Part shown: positions 26,132-34,241 of the stretch, piece by piece | Position numbering within the stretch: position 1 is the stretch's first letter | Layout: every line of letters starts with the position of its first letter | Assembly (NCBI GenBank): GCA_946540735.1 | Contig: CAMNIN010000031.1 | Span: 1 to 43,253, forward strand | Reading direction: 5' to 3' | DNA from: an uncultured Prevotellaceae bacterium | Lineage (GTDB): Bacteria > Bacteroidota > Bacteroidia > Bacteroidales > Bacteroidaceae | Length of the DNA: 43,253 nucleotides | Notes under the pieces: generated by a model | Database searches by the model: none | Told to the model about the DNA's origin: nothing | Seen by the model: only the letters and a program-made list of their open reading frames with translations | Made by a program: the position numbers and the translations under genes

Positions 26132-27685
26132 ATGTTCAAAAATCATCCTAAAGGATTGTTGCTTGCCGCACTAAGCAACATGGGAGAACGTTTCGGCTAC
26201 TATATCATGAATGCCGTGCTCGCACTTTTCCTTTGTTCGAAATTCGGTCTCTCTGATGGCCAAAGCGGTTTCATCGCCGCCATGTTTCTCACCGCAATCT
26301 ATGTGCTGAGTCTTGTGGGCGGTATCATCGCCGACCGCACACAAAACTACAAGGCCACGATCGCATGGGGACTGGTGGTCATGGCTCTGGGTTACATCCT
26401 CCTTTCCATCCCCGTGCTGGCCACCCCCGGTAATATCTCCTGGCTGCTGCCGTTCACCGTCTTCGCCTTGGCTCTCATCGCCTGTGGTAACGGTCTGTTC
26501 AAAGGCAACCTGCAGGCCATCGTCGGACAGATGTACGACAATTTCGAGGCGGATGCCGCCAAAGAAGGGCCTGAGAAACTGAAATGGGCACAAGGGCAGC
26601 GAGATGCCGGATTCCAGATTTTCTACGTCTTCATCAACGTGGGTGCGCTGGTGGCACCATTCATCGCCCCCCTGCTCAGGGGATGGTGGCTGAAAGTACA
26701 CGGCTTGGTGTATAATGCCGACCTGCCCAAACTCTGCCATGAGTACATTTCGGGCAGCATCGATGCCAACAACATGCAGAACCTCACCGAACTGGTGGGC
26801 AAGGTGGGCGGCGATGCCTCCGATCTGGGCACTTTCTGCACACAATACCTGGATATCTTCAATACGGGTATTCATTATTCCTTCATCGCTTCCGTGGTCA
26901 CCATGCTGATCTCACTGGGCATTTTCCTGTGGTCAAAGCATCTGTTCCCCACTCCGGGCAAGAAAGAAGCCGTCTCTACAGAAGGTTACACCGCAGAAGA
27001 GAAGAAGGCCATGGCAACGGAGATCAAGCAGCGTATGTATGCGCTCTTCGCCGTCCTCGGCATTGCCGTGTTCTTCTGGTTCTCCTTCCACCAGAACGGA
27101 CAGTCGCTGTCGTTCTTCGCACGCGACTTCGTGCAGACCGACTCCATCGCTCCTGAGATCTGGCAGGCCGTCAACCCGTTCTTCGTCATCGTGCTCACGC
27201 CGGTTATCATGTGGATATTCTCCTCGCTCACGGCCCGTGGCAAGGCTATCTCCACCCCGCGGAAGATCGCTTATGGTATGGGTATCGCAGGTATCGCCTA
27301 TTTGTTCCTCGCCATCTTCTCTTTGGTTGAGAATTATCCTTCAGCCGAGGCATTCACAGCGATGTCAGACTCCGTCAAGGCCGGACTGAAAGCCGGTCCA
27401 TGGGTGCTGATTGTCACCTATTTCTTCCTGACGGTGGCAGAACTTTTCATTTCTCCGCTGGGCCTTTCCTTTGTGTCGAAAGTTGCTCCCAAGCACCTGC
27501 AGGGTCTCTGCCAGGGTTTGTGGCTTGGTGCCACCGCCGTGGGCAACGGTTTGCTTTGGATCGGTCCGCTGATGTATAACAAGTGGCCGATCTGGCAGTG
27601 CTGGACGGTCTTCCTCATCATCTGCCTCATCTCGATGGGTGTGATGTTCGGCATGGTGAAATGGCTGGAGAGAGTGACCAAATAA
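26132..27685 (+). CDS. POT-family proton-dependent oligopeptide transporter
   Basis: 517 residues with about 12-14 hydrophobic segments. The N-terminal signature SNMGERFGYYIMNAVLALFL is the PTR2/POT motif, although the first Glu of the ExxER proton-coupling motif is Asn here, and FKGNLQAIVGQMYD matches the second POT signature. It imports di- and tripeptides with protons across the inner membrane. It lies 63 bases after the barrel gene with no clear promoter, so it may belong to the same operon. A hairpin-rich repeat region and terminator follow. Confidence 0.93.
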   Translation: MFKNHPKGLLLAALSNMGERFGYYIMNAVLALFLCSKFGLSDGQSGFIAAMFLTAIYVLSLVGGIIADRTQNYKATIAWGLVVMALGYILLSIPVLATPGNISWLLPFTVFALALIACGNGLFKGNLQAIVGQMYDNFEADAAKEGPEKLKWAQGQRDAGFQIFYVFINVGALVAPFIAPLLRGWWLKVHGLVYNADLPKLCHEYISGSIDANNMQNLTELVGKVGGDASDLGTFCTQYLDIFNTGIHYSFIASVVTMLISLGIFLWSKHLFPTPGKKEAVSTEGYTAEEKKAMATEIKQRMYALFAVLGIAVFFWFSFHQNGQSLSFFARDFVQTDSIAPEIWQAVNPFFVIVLTPVIMWIFSSLTARGKAISTPRKIAYGMGIAGIAYLFLAIFSLVENYPSAEAFTAMSDSVKAGLKAGPWVLIVTYFFLTVAELFISPLGLSFVSKVAPKHLQGLCQGLWLGATAVGNGLLWIGPLMYNKWPIWQCWTVFLIICLISMGVMFGMVKWLERVTK

Positions 27686-27715
27686 GGAGCGATAGACTCC
27701 ATCCCTGCTCTTGAA

Positions 27716-27749
27716 GGGAGGGGAGCATTTTTAACAAGTGGCCCCTCCC
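27716..27749. repeat. Inverted repeat after the POT gene
   Basis: The 8-bp arms GGGAGGGG (27716-27723) and CCCCTCCC (27742-27749) surround AGCATTTTTAACAAGTGG. It could act as a first weak terminator; its right arm is also the start of the tandem repeat array. Confidence 0.5.
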
Positions 27750-27866
27750 CATGAGAATTTGGGGGCTTTTTCAGCAAGCGGCCCCTCCCCATGAGAACTG
27801 GGGGCTTTTTCAGCAAGCGGCCCCTCCCCATGAGAACTGGGGCTTTTCAGCAAGCAGCCCCTCCCC
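27741..27866. repeat. Tandem repeat, three units of 37-40 bp plus a partial fourth
   Basis: The unit begins GCCCCTCCCCATGAGAACTG and continues GGGGGCTTTTTCAGCAAGCG. The units are 27741-27780 (40), 27781-27819 (39) and 27820-27856 (37), then a partial copy. Each unit can fold on itself (GCCCC/GGGGGC) with a T run after it, so the array looks like serial terminators. It is non-coding; an antisense open frame through it encodes only the repeat. Confidence 0.85.
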
Positions 27867-27888
27867 ATTTCTAGTGGGAGGGGCTGCT
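27853..27888 (+). terminator. Strong terminator hairpin after the POT operon
   Basis: The perfect 13-bp arms AGCAGCCCCTCCC / GGGAGGGGCTGCT enclose a 10-base loop and are followed by GTACTTTTTGG. It closes the tandem repeat array. Confidence 0.75.
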
Positions 27889-27940
27889 GTACTTTTTGGG
27901 GGTGACTGCCTGCTTGCCGTATTCATTTACAATGTGATTG

Positions 27941-28125
27941 CGGATTACAAATCCCGATGAACTGCAATGGACAGTGATAATCGTGATGGACAGCTTTTAT
28001 CGGATTACAAATCCTTATACTCATGGCATCGGGATTGCAAATCCCGATGAACAACGGCAAATCCCGATGAACAGCGAGATGAACAGCATGGACACTGGGA
28101 TAATCCCGATGAACAGCAGAACAGT
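27941..28125. repeat. Dispersed intergenic repeat cluster, copy A
   Basis: Several short palindromic modules recur: GGATTACAAATCC, CGGGATTGCAAATCCCG and ATCCCGATGAAC. The stretch 27994-28052 is nearly the same as 38627-38687 near the other end of the window. No coding frame makes sense through it. It fills the gap between the POT terminator and the queC 3' end and looks like a REP-type family (inference). Confidence 0.7.
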
Positions 28126-28192
28126 AAGGATCGTGATGAACGGTGAGAGGTGCCGATGAGAGGTGGACCTGCCGTTGCCCTGTATGGGGCCG

Positions 28193-28846
28193 TTATGAAA
28201 GATATTCTGTCGGATCTTCAATGCCAGCTTGTTGAAGAGCTTCCTTGCGCTCCAGACAGGTGCCGCAACGCCCGCAGTGCTTCTCTCCTCCCTTGTAGCA
28301 CGAATAGGTCTCGGCATAGTCGATGCCCAGTCGTTTGCCGATCAGGGCGATGTCCGTTTTGGTGATGCCCGTATAGGGAGCCAGAATCTCCACACCGATG
28401 TAAGTGCCGGCTTTCATGGCTTCCGACATGGGTTTCACAAAGGCCGACGTGCAGTCGGGATAAATGGCATGGTCGCCGAAGTGGTTGGCCATGAGTACTT
28501 TCGTGAGTCCACGACTCTCGGCGATGCCGCAAGCGATGGAGAGCATGATGCCATTGCGGAAGGGGACCACGGTCGATTTCATGTTGTCGGAGGCATAATC
28601 CCCTTCAGGGATGGCGTCAGCCCCCTCCAGCAGCGATGACTTGAAATACCGGCTCATGAACGAGAGCGGAATCAGTAGGTGCTCGATACCCAACCGTTGA
28701 CAGTGCAGCGCTGCGAATTGCGCCTCGCGCTTGTTGTGGTTGCTGCCATAATCGAAGGTGATGGCCAAGGCTATCCTGTCTTTTTGATCATAGAGCAGGG
28801 TGACGGAGTCCATTCCACCCGAAAGGATAATCACAGCGTCTTTCAT
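28193..28846 (-). CDS. queC: 7-cyano-7-deazaguanine synthase
   Basis: 217 residues from ATG at 28846 (MKDAVIILSGGMDSV); an in-frame start 22 codons upstream would add only an N/K repeat read from AT-rich spacer and is rejected. It converts 7-carboxy-7-deazaguanine to preQ0 with ATP and ammonia, a step of queuosine biosynthesis in the cytoplasm. The PP-loop is SGGMDS (9-14) and the zinc-site Cys are 183, 191, 194 and 197 in SCYKGGEKHCGRCGTC. It is 25 bases after an MFS gene and is the last gene of the minus-strand cluster; other que genes are not in the window. Confidence 0.96.
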   Translation of the reverse strand: MKDAVIILSGGMDSVTLLYDQKDRIALAITFDYGSNHNKREAQFAALHCQRLGIEHLLIPLSFMSRYFKSSLLEGADAIPEGDYASDNMKSTVVPFRNGIMLSIACGIAESRGLTKVLMANHFGDHAIYPDCTSAFVKPMSEAMKAGTYIGVEILAPYTGITKTDIALIGKRLGIDYAETYSCYKGGEKHCGRCGTCLERKEALQQAGIEDPTEYLS

Positions 28847-28871
28847 TCTGTTTTTGTTTTTATTTTTATTC

Positions 28872-30293
28872 TTATTTGTTATCGGTTTTGATATTGGCCT
28901 CATGCAGTCCATAGCCTTTCTTCCGGTCGACGATCATCAGGAGCAGGGCGAAGAGAATGGCTCCGCCTCCGAAAGCCGAGAAGACCAGCATGGGGATGGT
29001 ATAGTCGACATGTCCGTCGGCGGCGGTGTGTTGTCCGATGATGTTGCCCACCAGCATCGGTACGAGCATCAGTCCGATGTTCTGTACAAAGTAAATGATG
29101 CTGTAGGCCGTCCCCAGCTGTTTAAGCGGTACGATCTTGGGAACGCTGGGCCACATCGCACTGGGCACCAATGAGAACGACACGCCATAGAGAATCATGG
29201 TGATCGAGGCCACCCATGTGGTGTTGATAATCGGCAGAGCCAGGAAGATGTGGCATACCGTGACAATCACACAGCCGATGAGCATCAGGGTGGAACCGCG
29301 TCCTACTCGGTCGTAGACCATGCCAAACAGCGGCGTGAGTACGATGGTGCCGTAGGGCAGGATGGAAGTGATCCATCCAGCGGTCACGGGAGCGATGCCG
29401 TATTTGTTGATGAGCAAGTCGGTGGCGAACTTGAGGAAAGGACGCAGGCTGGAGTAGAACATCACACAGAGGATGGCGATGAGCCAGAAGCCAGGGTTGC
29501 GCAGCACCTTGACGAAGTCACGGAAGGAGAACTCGTCGCGGTCAGCATCATCCGCCGCCTTCTTGTCGACAGAAATACGGTCGTAGTGCTTGTCCATGAA
29601 GATATAGACGATGAACATGACGAAACCCATCAGGAGCAGGGCCGCTCCGGCGAGGATGGGAGCCGACAGGCCATAGGCATTCGCGATCACCGGACTCATG
29701 CTGATGGCAGAGGCGGTGCCCAGGCGGGCCATTGCCACTTGGATGCCCATGGCAGAGGCCAGTTCATATCCTGTGAACCACTTCGTGACAATCTTGGAGA
29801 TGGTGATGCCGGTGATGTCGCAACCCACACCAAACATGCCGAAGCCCAGTGAGGCCACCAGCACTTGGGTCTTGATATGAGTGGGGATGAGGCCAAACAG
29901 GCTGAAGGGCAGGTCCACATAGCCTGTGGGAGAGATGAAGTGAACGGCATGGAAATTGATGATGGCACCAGCCAGCATCATGCCGGTGGCCAGGATGCCT
30001 GTGAACCGGATGCCGCATTTGTCGAGGATGATGCCGCCCCAGAAGAGCATCAGCAGGAAGATATTGAAGATGCTGTAGCTGCCGGCGTAGAAACCATATT
30101 CAGCCGCAGTCCATCCCATTCCACCCTCCGTCACAGGAGTCTTGAGCGTGGTGGACAACGGAGAGACGATATCCCAGAACACATAGCCCATCATCATGAC
30201 GAATGCCGCGATGAAGAGTACGGTCCAGCGCCGTAGGCGGGAGGAGTTGGGGGATGATTGTTGCATAAGAATAGATGAAGGGTGTGTCATCAT
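28872..30293 (-). CDS. MFS transporter, paralogue 1
   Basis: 473 residues with about 12 hydrophobic segments. It carries an MFS-like motif GGIILDKCGIRFTGILATGM between helices 2 and 3. Possible starts are 30293, 30290 and 30266; the last (MQQSSPNSSRLRRW) avoids a 12-bp inverted repeat at 30280-30323 that overlaps the first two. It resembles the next gene upstream in motif placement and C-terminus (VDRKKGYGLHEANIK versus VDKKKGLGLEEPNIK), so the pair is a tandem duplication that diverged. Substrate is unknown. It reads into queC after 25 bases. Confidence 0.85.
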   Translation of the reverse strand: MMTHPSSILMQQSSPNSSRLRRWTVLFIAAFVMMMGYVFWDIVSPLSTTLKTPVTEGGMGWTAAEYGFYAGSYSIFNIFLLMLFWGGIILDKCGIRFTGILATGMMLAGAIINFHAVHFISPTGYVDLPFSLFGLIPTHIKTQVLVASLGFGMFGVGCDITGITISKIVTKWFTGYELASAMGIQVAMARLGTASAISMSPVIANAYGLSAPILAGAALLLMGFVMFIVYIFMDKHYDRISVDKKAADDADRDEFSFRDFVKVLRNPGFWLIAILCVMFYSSLRPFLKFATDLLINKYGIAPVTAGWITSILPYGTIVLTPLFGMVYDRVGRGSTLMLIGCVIVTVCHIFLALPIINTTWVASITMILYGVSFSLVPSAMWPSVPKIVPLKQLGTAYSIIYFVQNIGLMLVPMLVGNIIGQHTAADGHVDYTIPMLVFSAFGGGAILFALLLMIVDRKKGYGLHEANIKTDNK

Positions 30294-30323
30294 GCATAGA
30301 GACGTGACATGGATGACACACCC
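30280..30323 (-). terminator. Inverted repeat between the two MFS genes
   Basis: The perfect 12-bp arms GGGTGTGTCATC (30280-30291) and GATGACACACCC (30312-30323) enclose a 20-base loop. It lies 20 bases after the upstream MFS stop and covers the first possible start codons of the downstream one. It could be an attenuator or partial terminator, or hide the ribosome site. Confidence 0.55.
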
Positions 30324-30342
30324 TTTGGGTTAACGGTCGTCT

Positions 30343-31998
30343 TTATTTGATGTTGGGTTCCTCAAGACCGAGTCCTTTCTTCTTGTCCACCACCTTCAGC
30401 AGCAGGCCAAGCAGCAGGGCGGCCACACCAAGGCAAGCCAGCATCACGAGGGGTGCTGTGTAGTCATAGCTCACGGCAGCCTGTTCGGCAGTGATGCTGC
30501 CATCGGCGAGTCCGTTCACGATGTCGGGGTTGGTCTTGTCAAGCACTTTGCCGATCAGCAGCGGGAACAGCCAGAGACCGATGTTCTGGATCCAGAAAAT
30601 CAGAGCATAAGCCGAACCGATGATCTTGGGCTCCACCAGTTTGGGTACGCTGGGCCACAGCGAGGCGGGCACAAGCGAGAACGAGGCACCCAGCACGAGG
30701 ATCGTGATATAGGCCACGGCCACTCCGCCGATGGCATTGCCCTTGAAGGCGGGAAGCACGAAGGCGAAAGTGAGGTGGCAGGCGATCAGAAGCAGTGAGC
30801 CGAGCACCAGCATCGAGGCAGCCTTGCCCTTGTTGTCGACATAACTGCCCAGGATGGGGGTGATGAGCACGGCCAGCAAGGGGAACACGGCGAAGATCGA
30901 CTCAGCCGATTGCCTCATGTAGCCCATGTAGCAATAAGTGATGAGGGCAAGGATCGACAGACCCAGCAGACTGTATTTCTTGCCGGATGACTTCTGGAAG
31001 TTGCTGGCGAAACCGGCAGCTGCCACGACCAGCATGATGATATACTGGATGATGGTGACGGAAGAACTTGCCCAGAACGAGTCGGCGTCGGGGGGTGTCA
31101 GGGTGAGGTTGCACTGCAGCATGTTGACCGCATACTTCTGGAAGGGGAAGATGGCGGAGTAGTAGAGGACGCAGAGGAGAGCCACCAACCAGAAGCCACT
31201 GCTGGTGAGAATCTTTCCGATGTCGCTCACCTTGAACGGGTCGTCTTTCTCCTCTGCCTCTCCAGTCTGTGTGTCGAGTTTCCGGTCCATGAAGAAATAG
31301 ACGATGAACATGATGAGGGCGATGCACATGAGCACGACACCGAAGGCCACTGAGCGGGTGACGCTCACATGGCCGCCCAGACGGGCGAAGAAGGGTGAGA
31401 ATATCATGCAGGTGGCCACACCCAGACGAGCGAGTGCCATCTCGGAACCCATAGCGAGTGCCATCTCACGACCTTTGAACCATTTCACGATACCACGGCT
31501 CACGGTGATGCCGGCCATTTCGCATCCACAACCGAAGATCATGAAGCCGCAGGCAGCGAACTTGGCCGATGCGGGCATGCCCTCGTAGAAAGGAGACACC
31601 CCAAGGTCGTCGAACACCGGGATATAGTTGAGGTGGCTGTTGAACCACGCCTCCAGACCACTACCCATGAATGACTCGCTGACAGCATACCATTTGATGA
31701 TGGCTCCGATGAGCATCACGGCACCAGAGAGCACGGCGGTGAACCTTACGCCCATCTTGTCGAGGATGATACCTGCGAATATCAGGAAGAAGACGAAGAC
31801 GTTGAGGAATACCTCAGAGCCTTGCATGGTGCCGAAGGCGGTAGAGTCCCATCCGCGCTCACTGAGCATCAGGTCCTTGATGGGCGACAGGATGTCCATG
31901 AAAATGTAGGAGCAGAACATGGCCAGGGCCAGCAGAAGAAGGGCTGTCCATCTCATGGCAGCCGAGTCTCTCAATGTTTTGTTGATAGTCTCTGTCAT
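30343..31998 (-). CDS. MFS transporter, paralogue 2
   Basis: 551 residues with about 12 membrane segments and an enlarged loop around residues 110-140. The motif AGIILDKMGVRFTAVLSGAV parallels GGIILDKCGIRFTGILATGM in the downstream paralogue, and both end in a VDKKKG-type tail. Start at ATG 31998 (MTETINKTL) has a 72-base gap to the S9 peptidase upstream containing a short GC hairpin but no clear promoter, so it is likely read from the yidC promoter. The substrate is unknown. Confidence 0.85.
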   Translation of the reverse strand: MTETINKTLRDSAAMRWTALLLLALAMFCSYIFMDILSPIKDLMLSERGWDSTAFGTMQGSEVFLNVFVFFLIFAGIILDKMGVRFTAVLSGAVMLIGAIIKWYAVSESFMGSGLEAWFNSHLNYIPVFDDLGVSPFYEGMPASAKFAACGFMIFGCGCEMAGITVSRGIVKWFKGREMALAMGSEMALARLGVATCMIFSPFFARLGGHVSVTRSVAFGVVLMCIALIMFIVYFFMDRKLDTQTGEAEEKDDPFKVSDIGKILTSSGFWLVALLCVLYYSAIFPFQKYAVNMLQCNLTLTPPDADSFWASSSVTIIQYIIMLVVAAAGFASNFQKSSGKKYSLLGLSILALITYCYMGYMRQSAESIFAVFPLLAVLITPILGSYVDNKGKAASMLVLGSLLLIACHLTFAFVLPAFKGNAIGGVAVAYITILVLGASFSLVPASLWPSVPKLVEPKIIGSAYALIFWIQNIGLWLFPLLIGKVLDKTNPDIVNGLADGSITAEQAAVSYDYTAPLVMLACLGVAALLLGLLLKVVDKKKGLGLEEPNIK

Positions 31999-32032
31999 TT
32001 TATAATGTATTTTTATATTGATCTTCTTACAT

Positions 32033-32049
32033 CCCCTCCTCAGGAGGGG
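32033..32049 (-). terminator. Short GC hairpin between S9 peptidase and MFS gene
   Basis: CCCCTCC/GGAGGGG with a 3-base loop, without a T-tract. It is the same CCCCTCC-type element as at 27.7 kb. It may only reduce read-through in the operon or stabilise the upstream mRNA. Confidence 0.4.
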
Positions 32050-32069
32050 CTTGGGGAGATGTCACGTCC

Positions 32070-34235
32070 TTATTTCAACCAGCGGTCGAGCCAATTGAAG
32101 TAGGTGCGCTGCCACAAGATGCCGTTCTGAGGTTTGAGCACCCAGTGGTTCTCGTCGGGGAAAATGAGCAGTTGCGCCTCGATGCCTTTCATGCGTGCGG
32201 CATTGAACGCGCTCATGCCCTGCGTGGCATTGATGCGGTAGTCTTTCTCGCCGTGGATGCAGAGGATGGGAGTGTCCCACTGGTCGATGAAGCGGTGGGG
32301 AGAGTTCTCATAGGTCTTGCGGGCATTGGCGGTCTGGTCTTTGTTCCAGTAAGCATCGTCGTATTCCCAGTTGGAGAACCAGTTCTCTTCGGTCTCGGTA
32401 TACATGGCCTCGAGGTTGAAGGCACCGTCATGGGCGATGAAGCACTTGAACCGCTTGTCGTGATGGCCAGCGAGGTAATAGACACTGAATCCGCCGAACG
32501 AGGCACCGACGGCTCCCATCCGGTCTTTGTCTACATAAGGCAGGTTGGCAGCGGCATCATCGATGGCGGTGAGGTAGTCGTCCATGCACTGTCCGGTCCA
32601 GTCGCCGCTGATCTCCTCGCACCACTCACTGCCGAAACCAGGCAGTCCGTGGCGGTTGGGCGCAATGATCACGTAGCCTTGCGACGCCATGATCATGAAA
32701 TTCCAACGATAGCTCCAGAATTGTGATACAGGACTTTGCGGTCCCCCCTCGCAGAACAGCAAGGTGGGGTATTTCTTGGTGGCATCGAAATGAGGCGGAC
32801 GGATCACCCAGTACATCATGTCCTTGTTGTCGGTGGTCTTCACCCATCGCTGTTCGACAGTAGGCTTGGCCAATTGGTCAAGGATATGTTTGTTCTCAAA
32901 CGTAAACTGGTTGATCGCCGTCTTTTCCGGTTTCTTGAAGTTGGGCGTGATGAGGTAGAGGTCTGCGGGCTGTGTGTAGCAGTGCCGCTCAGCGATGATT
33001 CGCTTGCCGTCGCCCAGCATTTTCAGCGATCCGAAGTCATGCCAGGTGTTGGTGAGTTGTTTCACCTCGCCTTTCCAGTTGATGGCATAGAGGTTCTCGG
33101 TGCCGTGCCACACCCCGATGAAATAGATCATGGCGTCTTTGTTGTCCGACCAGCAGAAATCATCCACGTTGGAGTCGAACGTCTCCGTGATATAGCGCTT
33201 GGAACCGTCGGCGAGGTTATAGACACACAGGCGCATCCGGTCGCTCTCATACCCGTCGCGTGCCATGCTCAGCCAGGCCACATACTTGCCGTCGGGCGAG
33301 AACTGTGGATTCTGGTCATAGCCCGGATTGTTTTTCAGGTTTTCGGGAGCATTGACCGCTTGGTGGCGCAGGGTCTTGGTGGCATCCACAGCGGGCGCCA
33401 CGTAACCCTCGGGCTTGCAGAGGTTGCGGGTAGTCTTCTTCTCCACATCATAGAGGAAGATGTCTGAATCGGTGGAGATGGAGTAGGCCGTTCCGGTCTT
33501 CTTGCGGCAGGTATAGGCGATCTGCCTGGAGTCGGTGCTCCAGTCGAGCTGTTCGATGCCGCCAAATGGTTCCATCGGGCATTCAAAAGGCTCGCCCTCA
33601 AGGATATCTGTGGCTGTGCCGATACCATCGGCGTTGACGCTGGCCACAAAGGGGTGCTGGATGCTCTCCACGTAGTGGTCCCAGTGCCGGTACATCAAGT
33701 CGGTCACCAGGCGCCCTGTGGCTTTGGGCAGGTCGGAGGGATTCTCCTTGATGATGTCATGGAAGGGTATCGATTTGAGCAGGATCACCTTGTTTCCGTC
33801 GGGAGAGAACTTGAATCCTTCTACCGCACCCTCGGTATGGCTCAGTTGCCGGCGGTCGCCGCCATTGCTGTCCATGCTCCAGATCTCGCCCCCCTTGAGG
33901 AACACGATGCGGTCGCCCAACCAAGCGGGATCCGTCTCGTTGTCCGCACTTTGGGTGAGCAGACGCTGTCCTGTGCCGTCGGCCTGCATGAGATAGAGCA
34001 CATGGTGGCTCCTGTTCTCCTTCACGCTGTAGTAGCCTACCTGGTAGACGATTTTTCCGCTACCGGCGTTGGGGGCATAAGCCCCGATGCGCCCCATGGC
34101 CCAAAGTCCCTCAGGGGTGAGCCGGTCGCTTTGCAGGGTGATGTTGCTCTTACCTATATTTACTTTCTCTTGTGCTTCCATTGGTGCCCATGTGATGATG
34201 GCGAGGGCAGCCGCCATGATCAATGATTTGTGCAT
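32070..34235 (-). CDS. S9-family serine peptidase, dipeptidyl-peptidase 5-like
   Basis: 721 residues with a signal peptide (LIMAAALAIITWAPMEAQ). The first two-thirds are a beta-propeller (WSMDSNGGDRRQLSHTEG and similar blades). The C-terminal alpha/beta-hydrolase domain has the triad Ser579 in GASFGG, Asp665 in GEKDYRI and His697 in DENHWV. The family (as in DPP5 of Porphyromonas) removes dipeptides from peptide N-termini in the periplasm and feeds peptide uptake. It starts 6 bases after the yidC stop, so it is co-transcribed with yidC. A role in amino-acid nutrition fits the POT transporter nearby. Confidence 0.92.
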   Translation of the reverse strand: MHKSLIMAAALAIITWAPMEAQEKVNIGKSNITLQSDRLTPEGLWAMGRIGAYAPNAGSGKIVYQVGYYSVKENRSHHVLYLMQADGTGQRLLTQSADNETDPAWLGDRIVFLKGGEIWSMDSNGGDRRQLSHTEGAVEGFKFSPDGNKVILLKSIPFHDIIKENPSDLPKATGRLVTDLMYRHWDHYVESIQHPFVASVNADGIGTATDILEGEPFECPMEPFGGIEQLDWSTDSRQIAYTCRKKTGTAYSISTDSDIFLYDVEKKTTRNLCKPEGYVAPAVDATKTLRHQAVNAPENLKNNPGYDQNPQFSPDGKYVAWLSMARDGYESDRMRLCVYNLADGSKRYITETFDSNVDDFCWSDNKDAMIYFIGVWHGTENLYAINWKGEVKQLTNTWHDFGSLKMLGDGKRIIAERHCYTQPADLYLITPNFKKPEKTAINQFTFENKHILDQLAKPTVEQRWVKTTDNKDMMYWVIRPPHFDATKKYPTLLFCEGGPQSPVSQFWSYRWNFMIMASQGYVIIAPNRHGLPGFGSEWCEEISGDWTGQCMDDYLTAIDDAAANLPYVDKDRMGAVGASFGGFSVYYLAGHHDKRFKCFIAHDGAFNLEAMYTETEENWFSNWEYDDAYWNKDQTANARKTYENSPHRFIDQWDTPILCIHGEKDYRINATQGMSAFNAARMKGIEAQLLIFPDENHWVLKPQNGILWQRTYFNWLDRWLK

Positions 34236-34241
34236 AGTATG

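Noticed and set aside
27418..27831. Repeat-protein-like minus ORF with MGRGRLLKKPP units
   Set aside because: The repeats are a translation of the intergenic hairpin array and part of the POT gene antisense; not a real protein.
28850..28871. preQ1 riboswitch ahead of queC
   Set aside because: The 25-base spacer is a simple A/T repeat with no C-rich loop or pseudoknot, and the gene follows an MFS gene in an operon.
28847..28912. N-terminal extension of QueC with an NKNKNK stretch
   Set aside because: It translates AT-rich spacer and overlaps the preceding MFS gene end; QueC proteins start at the MKDAV position.
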